Source: Stappia sp. WLB 29
GTDB lineage: Bacteria; Pseudomonadota; Alphaproteobacteria; Rhizobiales; Stappiaceae
Direction: 5' to 3'
Assembly: GCF_023507705.1 (NCBI RefSeq)
Contig: NZ_JALBGD010000005.1
Location: 181,325 to 245,324, forward strand
DNA: 64,000 bases
Of this stretch, positions 33,330 to 42,620 are shown piece after piece (positions within the stretch are counted from its first letter, which is position 1; the number at the start of each line of letters is the position of its first letter). The notes under the pieces are model-generated. The model saw nothing but the letters and a program-made list of their open reading frames with translations, was not told the DNA's origin and did no database searches. The translations under genes were made by a program, and so were the position numbers.

Positions 33330-34171
33330 CCGTCGTCACCGCAGAGCCCGCCGTCAGGGAGATAGCGCCGCGCCGTCGCCGGACCAGGGACTGGTCGGAC
33401 GCGGTGCTTTCAGGCTACCTGCTGTTGTTCTTCGCCTACATGTTCCTGCCGCTGATGTTCATGGTCGCGGCCGCGTTCAACGCCAATCCGACGCCGTCCG
33501 TCACCGACTGGCAGGGCTTCACGCTGAAATGGTTCGAGGCGCTGCCGCAGGACGCGCGCTTCGTGCAGGGTCTCTTACATTCGCTGGCCATCGCCGGCGG
33601 CGTCATCGTCATCTCGATCCCGCTCGGCCTTGCCGGCGCTCTGATCCTGACGCGGCTGCAATCGCGTGCCTCGACGCTGCTTTACACCGTGCTGGTCTCG
33701 CCGATCCTCACCCCGGGCATCGTGCTCGGCGCCACCACAATGATCTTCTGGCGCGATGCTTTCGGGGTGGAGGCGGGCCTGTTCACTGCGGCGATCGCCC
33801 AGGCGGCCTTCATCGCGTCCTACTGCATGCTGATGTTCATGGCGCGCCTGCAGCGTCAGGATCGCGCGCTGGAAGAGGCGGCGCTCGACCTCGGCGCGTC
33901 CTCGGTCTTCGTGTTCCGCCGCATCACGCTGCCGTTCCTGATGCCGACCGTCCTCACCGCCTCGCTGATCTCCTTCCTGCAGTCGATCGAGAACTACAAC
34001 ACGACCTTCTTCGCGATCGGCTCCAGCTGGACGCTCGTCACCGAGATCGGCGCGCGCATGCGCTTCGGGTTGTCGCCGATGATCAACGTGATCGGCGTGA
34101 TCTTCGTCGTCATCACGGTGGTTGCGGCTACGGCCTGGGTGCTGGCCAAGCGGCGTTCGGGCAACGGTTGA
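33326..34171 (+). CDS. Spermidine/putrescine-type ABC permease (PotC-like)
   Basis: A 281-residue permease with six membrane segments and a normal EAA loop (EEAALDLGASSVFVFRRITLP). Its ATG at 33326 overlaps the TGA of the previous gene, so translation is coupled. The N-terminus is cytoplasmic and very basic (PRRRRTRDW). With the PotB-like permease and PotA-like ATPase it completes the inner-membrane transporter. No insertion like that in its partner is seen. It ends the operon; no clear terminator follows within the 63 bp before the next gene. Confidence 0.95.
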   Translation: MTVVTAEPAVREIAPRRRRTRDWSDAVLSGYLLLFFAYMFLPLMFMVAAAFNANPTPSVTDWQGFTLKWFEALPQDARFVQGLLHSLAIAGGVIVISIPLGLAGALILTRLQSRASTLLYTVLVSPILTPGIVLGATTMIFWRDAFGVEAGLFTAAIAQAAFIASYCMLMFMARLQRQDRALEEAALDLGASSVFVFRRITLPFLMPTVLTASLISFLQSIENYNTTFFAIGSSWTLVTEIGARMRFGLSPMINVIGVIFVVITVVAATAWVLAKRRSGNG

Positions 34172-34234
34172 CGGGCCAGCCGGTCGACTGCGACCCTGAG
34201 GTTCTTTCTTCCGGCGATTCATTCGGGAGCTGAC

Positions 34235-34720
34235 ATGTCCGAAAGGGACGGGCCCATCGTCTTTGAGCGCACGCTGCCATTGGCACGCGAGGCGGCCTTC
34301 GATCTCCTGGTCGACCAGATCGGCGACTGGTGGCCGCGCGAGCTTACCTTCTCGCGCGATCCCGCAGCCGATCTGTCCATCGAGCCTGTCGCAGGCGGCG
34401 CCTGCACCGAGCGACTGCCCGGCGGTTCGCGCCTTGTATGGGGCACAGTCCTGTCCATCGAGCGCCCGCTCTACCTGCGCCTTGCCTGGCAGATCTCGTT
34501 CGACCGCAAGCCGGTGCCCGATCCCGCCGCTGCCAGCCGTGTGATGATTGAGTTCCGCCAGATGGCCGACGGCACCCGCATCGAGCTGGTCCATGGCGAC
34601 TTCCTGCGCCACGGCGAGGACGGCATCGCGTATCGGGAGGCAATGGCCTCCGCCGAAGGCTGGCCCGCCTGCCTCGACGCGCTCGAAGCGGCTGCCCGCG
34701 CCCGCCCGGCACGGCGATGA
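34235..34720 (+). CDS. SRPBCC (AHSA1-like) domain protein
   Basis: A 161-residue protein with a START/Bet v1-type fold: PIVFERTLPLAREAAFDLLVDQ at the N-terminus, the DWWPRELTF segment near residue 31 and a C-terminal amphipathic helix (EGWPACLDALEAAAR). Such proteins bind hydrophobic ligands; the AHSA1 name does not imply a chaperone role in bacteria. Its stop overlaps the next start by four bases (ATGA), so the two gene products are probably made together. Ligand unknown. Confidence 0.85.
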   Translation: MSERDGPIVFERTLPLAREAAFDLLVDQIGDWWPRELTFSRDPAADLSIEPVAGGACTERLPGGSRLVWGTVLSIERPLYLRLAWQISFDRKPVPDPAAASRVMIEFRQMADGTRIELVHGDFLRHGEDGIAYREAMASAEGWPACLDALEAAARARPARR

Positions 34721-35427
34721 AGCTCTTCTTCCGCTGCCTGCCGGAACTGGCCGGCCACGTGCCGGAGCCGGTTCCGGCCCGCGCCAGCCTGCCCGACTGG
34801 CTGAAGGCGGCACCTTCGCTCGTCGCCAGCGACGTTCTGGGCGGCGCCGAGGTCCGCACCTTCAAGCATTGTCCGCCGCTGATAGACGCGCTGGCTCAAG
34901 GGGTGATGTTCCGCCTTGCCGCCGATCTCGATATCGCGGGCGGCGAGATCTCCTGGGACTGGTCGCCGCCGGTCACGCAAGCGGCGCGCCAGACCCGCTC
35001 GCCGGTCGGCCTGCATGTGCCGGAACAGGCGCAAGGGCTGCCGTTCGGGCTTCCCAATGGGCAGTTCGTGCTGAAGTTCACGAACTTTTGGACAGTCGAG
35101 GCGCCGGACGGCGTGTCGCTGCTGTTCACCCATCCGCTCAACCGCGAGGATCTGCCGTTTCGCACGCTCGCGGGCCTTGTCGACTGCGACCGCTATCGCG
35201 ACGGCTTCGTCCATTTCCCGGCCATCTGGCAGGATGCGGGCTTTTCCGGGCACCTGCCGGCAGGCACCCCGGTCGCGCAGGCCTTTCCGATCCGCAGGGA
35301 GGCGTTGGAGCTGGATATCCGCGCCATGGACAAGGGCGAACTCGCCCGACACCTGGAGGTGCAGGACGGCCTGCAGGACGATCCGGGGCTGTATCGAAAG
35401 AGCTTCCGCGCGCCGCGCGAGCGGTGA
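34717..35427 (+). CDS. Protein of unknown function, translationally coupled to the SRPBCC gene
   Basis: A 236-residue soluble protein that I cannot place with confidence. It starts within the stop of the SRPBCC gene (ATGA overlap). Recognisable features are a proline-rich start (HVPEPVPARASLPDWLKAAPS), KHCPPLIDALAQGVMFRL near residue 50, an aromatic segment KFTNFWTVEAPDGVSLLFTHPLNR near residues 117-140 and a VDCDRYRDGFVHFPAIW segment near residue 152. The style recalls DUF6065-type proteins associated with phage or structural contexts, but this is memory, not proof. No signal peptide, membrane helix or obvious catalytic motif is seen. It is convergent with a TPR gene six bases away. Confidence 0.7.
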   Translation: MKLFFRCLPELAGHVPEPVPARASLPDWLKAAPSLVASDVLGGAEVRTFKHCPPLIDALAQGVMFRLAADLDIAGGEISWDWSPPVTQAARQTRSPVGLHVPEQAQGLPFGLPNGQFVLKFTNFWTVEAPDGVSLLFTHPLNREDLPFRTLAGLVDCDRYRDGFVHFPAIWQDAGFSGHLPAGTPVAQAFPIRREALELDIRAMDKGELARHLEVQDGLQDDPGLYRKSFRAPRER

Positions 35428-35433
35428 GGCGGC

Positions 35434-36042
35434 TCAGCCGGCAGCCGGTGCCTTTCCGGTCAGCGCGAGGCTCGAAAGCGGGATCGTCCCGCGCGGTCCC
35501 TGGCTGATCGCCTTCAGCAGTCGGGGCCGCTCGTCCGGCAGGTCGGCGAAGAGGGCTCTGAGGTTCGCCGCAGCCTCCGCCCGCCCCAGCCGCAATCCAG
35601 CCTCCGCCTTGCCGATCACGGCATCCCGGTTCGACGGGCGCAGCGCCAGCACCCGGTCGAAGGCTTCTTCCGCCTCGCTCGCCGCATCGCGGCGCAGGCG
35701 CAGCCGGGCAAGGTTCAGCCATCCGTCCGCATCCTGCGGGGCTCTTCCCACATAAAGCGCAAACCCGGCTTCCGCGGTCTCGTGCCGGCCCGCATCCATG
35801 GCGGCGGCAGCCTTCTCGAACAGGGCGTTGAGGTGATCCGGCGAAAGTTTCAGGGCCGCCGCAAAGCTTGCCTCGGCCGCGTCCGTGTCGCCGAGCCGGC
35901 GCATCACGAGGCCAAGGTTGTAGCGCAGCGAGGCATTGCCGGGATCGGCTCGCAGCAGGCGCTTCAGCGCCTTGCGGGCCGTCTCCCAATCCTGTGCGGC
36001 CAGCGCCTGCGGTAGCAGCTCTGCCGCCTTGGCCGGTGTCAT
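35434..36042 (-). CDS. Tetratricopeptide repeat protein
   Basis: A 202-residue protein built of about four TPR units (for example NASLRYNLGLVMRRLGDTDAAEASFAAALKL split near residues 36-66, and DGWLNLARLRLRR further on). TPRs mediate protein contacts. The ATG at 36042 is chosen because GGGAGG lies nine bases upstream; the frame is open for 72 more residues (to 36258) but those are basic, unpatterned and lack a ribosome site. It diverges from phoR across 242 bp, in which I see no clear promoter. Partner proteins are unknown. Confidence 0.8.
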   Translation of the reverse strand: MTPAKAAELLPQALAAQDWETARKALKRLLRADPGNASLRYNLGLVMRRLGDTDAAEASFAAALKLSPDHLNALFEKAAAAMDAGRHETAEAGFALYVGRAPQDADGWLNLARLRLRRDAASEAEEAFDRVLALRPSNRDAVIGKAEAGLRLGRAEAAANLRALFADLPDERPRLLKAISQGPRGTIPLSSLALTGKAPAAG

Positions 36043-36284
36043 TGCGCCAAACCTCCCAGATATCGTGCCCGCCGGGCGATGCGTCCTTGGCCAGATAGCA
36101 TCCGCAAAGGGGTTCGCAAAGCCGCCCGCCCGATTGTTTCCCGTCTTCGGTTTCCGTCTTGGGTCTGTCATGTTGACCATGCTATTCAGGGCGTCCCGTT
36201 TCCGGCCGTTCCGCTCAGCGTCTTTCCGCCGCCCGCGGGCGCAACCGCCGGAAGGCAAACCGAAACACCCGACCGGCGACCGGA

Positions 36285-37694
36285 ATGAGCGACGACACCA
36301 CAGAGCGCCCCGCAGCGCGTTTCGGCCTGCGCAGCCGGCTTCGCGACCGCATCGCGGAACAGCGCTGGGTGCTGGCCGCGCTGGTCGTCGTCGCGCTTCT
36401 TGCCGTTTTCGTCGCCGGGGTGCCGCCGCTGTCGGTCGCCAGCGGCGGAGTGCTCTTGCTGCTTGCTGCTCTGGTTCCTCCCACGCGTCGTCTCCTGGTT
36501 ACCCGCCGTCGCCGTGAGGCCCGCTCGCTTACGCCCTGGCCGGAGACCGGTATGAAGCAGCTGGCCGACGCGCTTCCCAATCCCTGCTTTATCGTCGACC
36601 GGCGCGGCATCACTCGCTACGTCAACCGGGCGGCACGCGTGCGTTTCGGCGATCCGCTGCCGGGCGATCCGATTTCGCTGCGCCTGCGCGTGCCCGTTCT
36701 TCTGGAGGCGCTCGACAAGGTCATGGCCGGCGGTCCGGCGCAGCGAATCGAGTGGAGCGAGCGGGTGCCGACCGAAAGCTGGCTCGAGGCCTATGTCACC
36801 CCGGTTGCCGAGTTGGTTTCGCCGCCTGGAGAGCCCGCGCGGGCCGGGGCCGGCGGCGGAGCAGGGCGCTTCGTTCTCGTGACCCTGCAGGACCTGACCG
36901 AACAGCGCCGGCTGGAGCGCATGCGGGCGGACTTCGTCGCCAATGCCAGCCACGAACTGCGCACACCGCTTGCCTCGCTCACCGGCTTCGTCGAGACGCT
37001 GCAGGGGCCGGCCCGCGACGACCCCGTCGCTCGCGACCGCTTTCTCTCCATCATGCTGCAGCAAGGCGACCGCATGCGGCGGCTGATCGACGATCTGCTG
37101 TCGCTGTCGCGCATCGAGCTGAAGGCGCATGTCCAGCCCGAGACGGTGCTCGATCTTGCATCCCTACTGCGGCAGGCATGCGATGCGCTGAAGCCGGTCG
37201 CCGACGAGGCTGGCGTTCTTCTCGACATCGAGACACCCGACGCGCCCTGCCTGGTCAGGGCGGACCGGGACGAACTCATCGAGGTGATCGAGAACCTGGT
37301 CGAGAACGCCATCAAGTATGGCGCTATCGGCAAGAAGGTCGAGATCCGGCTGGCGCTGGCGCCGCAGGCGGCCGAGGGCGCGCGTGCCGGCGGCATGTTC
37401 GTCCTGAGCGTCCGGGATTTCGGCCCCGGCATTGCGGCCGAGCACCTGCCGCGGCTGACGGAGCGCTTCTACCGGGTGGACGCATCGCGCAGCCGGGAAA
37501 CCAGGGGCACGGGCTTGGGGCTTGCCATCGTCAAGCACATCCTGACCCGGCATAAGGCGAGGCTGGACATCGACAGCGCTCCCGGCAAGGGGGCGGTCTT
37601 CACCGTTAGGTTTCCTGTCGCAAAAAGCGCCGAAATTCCTGCGGATGTCGAAAAAGACGTTTCCAATCAACATATTGAATTGTCACAAAACTGA
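36285..37694 (+). CDS. phoR: Phosphate regulon sensor histidine kinase PhoR
   Basis: A 469-residue inner-membrane kinase with two N-terminal membrane helices (about residues 29-65), a PAS domain (about 90-200), the phosphoacceptor HisKA motif FVANASHELRTPL near residue 222 and a HATPase domain with ENLVENAIKYG, DFGPGIAAEHL and GTGLGLAIVKH. It phosphorylates PhoB (encoded 7 kb downstream) under phosphate limitation and is held inactive by the Pst-PhoU complex at high phosphate. It is the first gene of the regulon here; the pstS Pho box overlaps its stop codon. Confidence 0.95.
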   Translation: MSDDTTERPAARFGLRSRLRDRIAEQRWVLAALVVVALLAVFVAGVPPLSVASGGVLLLLAALVPPTRRLLVTRRRREARSLTPWPETGMKQLADALPNPCFIVDRRGITRYVNRAARVRFGDPLPGDPISLRLRVPVLLEALDKVMAGGPAQRIEWSERVPTESWLEAYVTPVAELVSPPGEPARAGAGGGAGRFVLVTLQDLTEQRRLERMRADFVANASHELRTPLASLTGFVETLQGPARDDPVARDRFLSIMLQQGDRMRRLIDDLLSLSRIELKAHVQPETVLDLASLLRQACDALKPVADEAGVLLDIETPDAPCLVRADRDELIEVIENLVENAIKYGAIGKKVEIRLALAPQAAEGARAGGMFVLSVRDFGPGIAAEHLPRLTERFYRVDASRSRETRGTGLGLAIVKHILTRHKARLDIDSAPGKGAVFTVRFPVAKSAEIPADVEKDVSNQHIELSQN

Positions 37695-37697
37695 TAC
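37680..37697 (+). promoter_or_regulatory. Pho box upstream of pstS
   Basis: TTGTCACAAAACTGATAC matches the two-half-site PhoB box (CTGTCAT-N4-CTGTCAT) with 11-bp spacing between repeats. It overlaps the phoR stop codon (37692-37694) and lies 107 bp before pstS. PhoB binding here would drive phosphate-starvation expression of pstSCAB-phoU. Confidence 0.75.
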
Positions 37698-37803
37698 CGG
37701 ATCTTCATATAAGCATCACGGGCCAGGACTAGGGTGCCCTCGACCTCGCGGGAATAAGTCCGTGGGGGAACGTGAGAAATCCTGAAATCCAGGGAGAGGT
37801 CAG

Positions 37804-38844
37804 GTGAACATCAAAGCTCTTCTCAGCGCGACTGCGGTCGCTTCGGTCGCCTTCGCTGGCGCCGCCATCGCTCGCGACCAGATCCAGATCGCCGGCTCCT
37901 CGACGGTTCTTCCCTATGCCTCCATTGTTGCCGAGGCCTTCGGCGAGAACACCGACTTCCCGACCCCGGTGGTCGAGTCGGGCGGTTCGGGCGCCGGTCG
38001 CAAGAAGCTGTGCGAAGGCGTGGGCGAGAACACGATCGACATTGCCAACTCTTCGTCGCGCATCAAGCAGTCGGATATCGACAACTGCGCCGCCAACGGC
38101 GTGACGGAGATCCAGGAAGTCCGCATCGGCTATGACGGTATCGTCTTTGCTTCGGACATCAACGGCCCGTCCTTCGCGTTCACGCCGGCCGATTGGCACA
38201 ACGCTCTCGCCGCCAAGGTCGTCAAGGACGGCAAGCTCGTCGACAATCCGCACAAGATGTGGAACGACATCCGCGCCGACCTGCCGGCTCAGCCGATCCT
38301 CGCATTCATCCCGGGCACCAAGCACGGTACCCGTGAAGTTTTCGACGAGAAGGTCCTCATCGACGGTTGTGAGGAGAACGGTGCGTTCGAGGCGCTCGCC
38401 GCTGCCAACAATGGCGACGAGAAGGCTGCCGAGAAGGCCTGCATGGCGCTGCGGACCGACGGTGCGTCGATCGACATCGACGGCGACTACACCGAGACGC
38501 TCGCCCGCATCGACGCCAACAAGGATGGTATCGGCGTGTTCGGCCTGTCGTTCTACGAGAACAACACCGACAAGCTGAAGGTCGCGACCATGAACGGTAT
38601 CGTGCCTACCACCGAGGCGATCGCCAAGGGCGAGTACCCGGTTTCGCGTCCTCTCTACTTCTACGTCAAGAACGCGCATCTCGACGTTATCCCGGGTCTC
38701 CAGGACTACATCGAGTTCTTCGTCTCCGACGAGATCGCCGGTCCTGACGGCCCTCTGGCTCAATACGGCCTCGTCTCCGACCCGGAACTGGCCAAGACCC
38801 AGGAGATGGTCAAGAACCGGACTCCGATGGGGCCGCTGAACTGA
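37804..38844 (+). CDS. pstS: Phosphate ABC transporter substrate-binding protein
   Basis: A 346-residue periplasmic protein with a Sec signal (cleaved near AAIAR, residue 23). The phosphate-binding loops are present: AGSSTVLPYA near residue 30, ESGGSGAGRKKLCEG near residue 58 and GTKHGTREVFDEKV near residue 170. It is the long alphaproteobacterial form of PstS. AGGTCAGGTG precedes the ATG. A Pho box lies 107 bp upstream and a perfect intrinsic terminator follows, which would keep pstS message far above that of the permease genes. Confidence 0.97.
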   Translation: MNIKALLSATAVASVAFAGAAIARDQIQIAGSSTVLPYASIVAEAFGENTDFPTPVVESGGSGAGRKKLCEGVGENTIDIANSSSRIKQSDIDNCAANGVTEIQEVRIGYDGIVFASDINGPSFAFTPADWHNALAAKVVKDGKLVDNPHKMWNDIRADLPAQPILAFIPGTKHGTREVFDEKVLIDGCEENGAFEALAAANNGDEKAAEKACMALRTDGASIDIDGDYTETLARIDANKDGIGVFGLSFYENNTDKLKVATMNGIVPTTEAIAKGEYPVSRPLYFYVKNAHLDVIPGLQDYIEFFVSDEIAGPDGPLAQYGLVSDPELAKTQEMVKNRTPMGPLN

Positions 38845-38857
38845 CACTGAAGCACAT

Positions 38858-38893
38858 CCGGCGGTGCGGTCTTCGCACCGCCGGTCCTGTTTT
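38858..38893 (+). terminator. Rho-independent terminator between pstS and pstC
   Basis: A perfect 11-bp stem CCGGCGGTGCG/CGCACCGCCGG (38858-38868 with 38874-38884), a five-base loop and TCCTGTTTT. It lies 13 bases after the pstS stop and 24 before pstC, so it should partly end transcription within the operon. Confidence 0.85.
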
Positions 38894-38916
38894 GGCGGCA
38901 AGCGGCGGACGATTCC

Positions 38917-40377
38917 ATGAACGCTGGATTTCTTATTTTGATCGTGCTGGGCGTCTCCGCGCTCGGCTATTTTTTCGGCAGGCGCCGAGCCCTCGCGCTT
39001 TCGGCAGCCAGCGGGCGTCGTCTGCACTCGCTACCCACCTATTACGGGCAACTTGTGGCCTTGTTCGCCGGCGTGCCGGCATTGCTGCTTCTGCTGACCT
39101 GGCTTTTCGTGCAGCCCATCGTCCTCCATGGGCAGGTGAGCAGCCTGATTCCCGACAGCGCGATCCCGGAGGGCGGTGCCAGAAGCCTGGTGATGGCCGA
39201 TGTCGAGCGTATCGCCGGCGGCCTTGATGCCTTGATGCAGGCCCGTGGCCTCGGCGAGGCCGAGCTGGACCGCATGCGCGCCGACATGACCGACATTCGT
39301 TCGCGCCTCGCCGATGTCGGAGTTGCGCTGGGCTCCAATGTCCCGGTGGAGGTTTTCGAGGCTGCCAAGGCCTACAGGAGCGCTCACCGCAATGGCGAAA
39401 TGCTGATGACGGCGTCGGTTCTGATCCTGTCCCTCGGCCTCGCCTTCCTTGCATATCGCCGTGTGTCGCCGGAGTTGAGGGCCCGCAATACCAGCGAGAC
39501 CTTCGTACTCTCCTTGCTCATCGGCTCGTCCTCGGTGGCGATCCTCACCACCGTCGGCATCTTCGGCTCGCTCGTGTTCGAGACCTACAACTTCTTCCAG
39601 ATGTATCCGGCGGAGGATTTCTTCTTCTCCACCGTCTGGAACCCGCAGTTCCGGGGAGGATCGGATCTCGGCATCCTGCCGCTTCTCTGGGGTACGTTTT
39701 ACGTCTCTCTCGTCGCTCTTTTCTTCGCTGTGCCGATCGGTCTGATGATCGCGATCTATCTGTCGGAATATGCCGGCAGTACGATGCGCAGCTTCGCGAA
39801 ACCTGCGATCGAGATCCTGGCGGGCATCCCGACCATCGTCTACGGTCTGTTCGCCCTGATCACCGTCGGACCGTTCCTGCGTGATTGGATCGCCCAGCCG
39901 GCCGGTCTTGGAAGTTCCTCTTCCTCCGTGCTGACGGCCGGCCTGGTGATGGGTATCATGCTGATCCCCTTCGTCAGCTCACTATCCGACGACATCATCA
40001 ACGCCGTGCCGCAGGCAATGCGCGACGGCTCCTACGGCCTTGGCGCCACCCAGTCCGAGACCATCAAGCAGGTGATCTTGCCGGCGGCGCTGCCCGGTGT
40101 GGTCGGAGCGATCCTGCTGGCGGCAAGCCGGGCCATCGGCGAAACGATGATCGTGGTTCTTGGCGCGGGCGCTGCCGCCAAGCTCGACCTCAATCCCTTC
40201 GAGGCGATGACCACGGTCACCGTGAAGATCGTCAGTCAGCTTACCGGCGACACGGAGTTCGCCTCGCCCGAGACGCTGGTTGCCTTCGCCCTCGGCCTCA
40301 CGCTCTTCGTCTTCACGCTGGGCCTCAACGTTCTCGCCCTCTACATCGTCCGCAAGTATCGGGAGCAGTACGAATGA
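38917..40377 (+). CDS. pstC: Phosphate ABC transporter permease PstC, long form
   Basis: A 486-residue permease. Besides the six-helix core with the EAA-like loop (MRDGSYGLGATQSETIKQVILP near residues 366-387), it has two extra N-terminal helices (about 1-20 and 45-66) and a hydrophilic periplasmic domain of about 95 residues (67-160, with a likely coiled coil DRMRADMTDIRSRLADVG). E. coli PstC is about 320 residues; extended forms are usual in rhizobia as I recall. Its TGA overlaps the pstA ATG. It works with PstA, PstB and PstS. Confidence 0.95.
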   Translation: MNAGFLILIVLGVSALGYFFGRRRALALSAASGRRLHSLPTYYGQLVALFAGVPALLLLLTWLFVQPIVLHGQVSSLIPDSAIPEGGARSLVMADVERIAGGLDALMQARGLGEAELDRMRADMTDIRSRLADVGVALGSNVPVEVFEAAKAYRSAHRNGEMLMTASVLILSLGLAFLAYRRVSPELRARNTSETFVLSLLIGSSSVAILTTVGIFGSLVFETYNFFQMYPAEDFFFSTVWNPQFRGGSDLGILPLLWGTFYVSLVALFFAVPIGLMIAIYLSEYAGSTMRSFAKPAIEILAGIPTIVYGLFALITVGPFLRDWIAQPAGLGSSSSSVLTAGLVMGIMLIPFVSSLSDDIINAVPQAMRDGSYGLGATQSETIKQVILPAALPGVVGAILLAASRAIGETMIVVLGAGAAAKLDLNPFEAMTTVTVKIVSQLTGDTEFASPETLVAFALGLTLFVFTLGLNVLALYIVRKYREQYE

Positions 40378-41738
40378 CCGACGCGACAATCCCGGCATCC
40401 ACCGCCGGCAGCGGGTCTGCGTCTGCCCGCAGCTCACTTCTCACGGTCGACACCCATACCAGGCGTCGTCGCAGTTCCGAGGCTCGCTTCCGTCTGCTCG
40501 GGCTGCTAGCGGTCAGCCTCGGCGTGCTGGCTCTGTTGGGCCTGCTTGCTTCCATCTTCTCAAATGGACTGTCGTCCTTCCAGCAGACCTATATTCGGCT
40601 CGATATCCATCTTGATGCCGCCCGGCTGGACAAGGCTGGCGATCGAAACCCGGAACAGATCGCCAAGGTCTCGACATTCGGTTATGCGCCGCTGATCCAG
40701 AAGGCGATGGAAGAGAAGATGGCGGCGGCTGGCATCGCTATTGATGGCCTCTCCGCGAACGCCGCCGCCGAGTTGATTTCGAAAGAGGCGCCTGCCGAGT
40801 TGCGTCGCTATGTCCTTGCCGACCCCTCCCGCATCGGCCAGACGGTGCCGTTCGACCTGCTCGCCTCGGGCCGGATCGACGGCTACTACAAGGGCCGGGT
40901 GACGATGGCCAGCGCCGAGCTCGACCGGAACGTATCGCCGCAGCAGCTTCAACTCGCCGATCAGCTCAAGGAGGCAGGGATCCTCGAGACCAGGTTCAAC
41001 TGGAGCTTCTTTACGGCTCCGGACGCCTCGGATACGCGGCCCGAGGCCGCCGGTCTGGGAGTGGCGATCCTCGGTTCGGCCTACATGATGCTGATTGTGC
41101 TGGCGCTGTCGCTGCCGATCGGCGTCGCCGCCTCGATCTATCTCGAGGAATTCGCGCCGAGGAACCGCTTCACCGACCTGATCGAGGTGAACATCGCCAA
41201 TCTCGCGGCGGTTCCCTCCATCGTCTTCGGTATCCTCGGCCTGGCGGTCTTCATCAACTTCGCCGGTCTGCCGCAGTCCGCTCCGGTCGTCGGTGGCCTG
41301 GTGCTGACGCTGATGACCTTGCCGACCATCATCATTGCAACCCGTGCCTCGCTGAAAGCCGTGCCGCCCTCGATCCGCGACGCTGCTCTCGGCGTCGGCG
41401 CCTCGAAGATGCAGTCCGTGTTCCATCATGTGCTGCCACTGGCCATGCCGGGCATCCTCACCGGCACGATCATTGGCCTAGCCCAGGCGCTGGGCGAGAC
41501 CGCTCCGCTGCTTCTGATCGGAATGGTGGCCTTCGTGCGGGAGTATCCGGGCGAGCCGCCGGCGGGCTTCTTCGACCCCGCCTCGGCCCTTCCCGTCCAG
41601 GTCTACAACTGGACGCAGCGAGGAGATCCGGCCTTCGTCGAGCGTGCGTCCGGTGCGATCATCGTCCTGCTGGTGTTCCTCGTGCTCATGAACCTGATTG
41701 CGATCGTCCTGCGCCGTCGTTTCGAACGTCGCTGGTAA
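40374..41738 (+). CDS. pstA: Phosphate ABC transporter permease PstA, long form
   Basis: A 454-residue permease starting inside the pstC stop (ATGA). After one membrane helix (about residues 41-63) comes a periplasmic stretch of roughly 155 residues (about 64-218), then the permease core with the loop [22 protein letters not shown] (about 338-359). E. coli PstA is about 300 residues, so this is an extended form parallel to the PstC extension; the two extra domains may meet in the periplasm at the PstS docking face, which is inference. Confidence 0.95.
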   Translation: MTDATIPASTAGSGSASARSSLLTVDTHTRRRRSSEARFRLLGLLAVSLGVLALLGLLASIFSNGLSSFQQTYIRLDIHLDAARLDKAGDRNPEQIAKVSTFGYAPLIQKAMEEKMAAAGIAIDGLSANAAAELISKEAPAELRRYVLADPSRIGQTVPFDLLASGRIDGYYKGRVTMASAELDRNVSPQQLQLADQLKEAGILETRFNWSFFTAPDASDTRPEAAGLGVAILGSAYMMLIVLALSLPIGVAASIYLEEFAPRNRFTDLIEVNIANLAAVPSIVFGILGLAVFINFAGLPQSAPVVGGLVLTLMTLPTIIIATRASLKAVPPSIRDAALGVGASKMQSVFHHVLPLAMPGILTGTIIGLAQALGETAPLLLIGMVAFVREYPGEPPAGFFDPASALPVQVYNWTQRGDPAFVERASGAIIVLLVFLVLMNLIAIVLRRRFERRW

Positions 41739-41754
41739 GGAGGCTCTCCAAGCC

Positions 41755-42552
41755 ATGAACCAAATGACCACGCCCGAGAAAGCCGCTGCCATGCACGAGA
41801 CCAAGATTGCTGCCGAGAAGGTCCAGGTCTTCTACGGCGACACCCATGCCATCAAGGATGTGAGCATTCGCATCGAAGAGAAGACCGTTACCGCCTTCAT
41901 CGGCCCGTCGGGCTGCGGCAAGTCCACCTTCCTGCGCTGTCTCAACCGGATGAACGACACGATCGACATCTGCCGCGTCGAGGGCGATATCCTGATCGAC
42001 GGGGAGGACATCTATGATCCCAAGGTCGATCCGGTGCAGTTGCGCGCCAAGGTCGGCATGGTGTTCCAGAAGCCGAACCCGTTCCCCAAGTCGATCTTCG
42101 ACAACATCGCCTATGGCCCGCGCATCCATGGCCTGGCCCGCACCAAGGCCGCGCTGGAGGAGATCGTCGCTTCCAGCCTGCAGAAGGCCGGCCTGTGGAA
42201 CGAGGTGAAGGACCGTCTCGATGAGCCTGGCACCGGCCTGTCCGGCGGTCAGCAGCAGCGGCTGTGCATCGCCCGCGCTATCGCCGTCAGCCCCGAGGTG
42301 ATCCTGATGGACGAGCCCTGCTCGGCCCTCGATCCCATCGCCACCGCCAAGGTGGAGGAACTGATCGACGAGCTGCGCGAGAACTACACGATCGTCATCG
42401 TCACCCACTCCATGCAGCAGGCCGCCCGCGTGTCGCAGCGCACGGCCTTCTTCCACCTCGGCAACCTGGTCGAGGAAGGGGCGACGAACGACATCTTCAC
42501 CAACCCCCGGGACAAGCGCACCCAGGACTATATCACCGGCCGCTTCGGTTAG
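41755..42552 (+). CDS. pstB: Phosphate ABC transporter ATP-binding protein
   Basis: A 265-residue ATPase with Walker [10 protein letters not shown] (about residues 48-56), the PstB-typical [28 protein letters not shown], signature [15 protein letters not shown] and Walker [22 protein letters not shown] lies 11 bases before the ATG at 41755. PstB energises phosphate import and, with PhoU, links transporter state to PhoR. The frame extends upstream into pstA but without a better start. Confidence 0.97.
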   Translation: MNQMTTPEKAAAMHETKIAAEKVQVFYGDTHAIKDVSIRIEEKTVTAFIGPSGCGKSTFLRCLNRMNDTIDICRVEGDILIDGEDIYDPKVDPVQLRAKVGMVFQKPNPFPKSIFDNIAYGPRIHGLARTKAALEEIVASSLQKAGLWNEVKDRLDEPGTGLSGGQQQRLCIARAIAVSPEVILMDEPCSALDPIATAKVEELIDELRENYTIVIVTHSMQQAARVSQRTAFFHLGNLVEEGATNDIFTNPRDKRTQDYITGRFG

Positions 42553-42620
42553 TCTGGACCAGCCGCGGGAACAGACGGGATGACGCGCGCACTTCGCCGC
42601 GCCCCGAATGGAGAAGAAAC

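Noticed and set aside
38869-38893. The pstS-pstC hairpin as the end of a separate pstS operon
   Set aside because: pstC lacks a visible promoter in the 24 bp after the hairpin, so partial read-through from pstS is more likely than two independent units.
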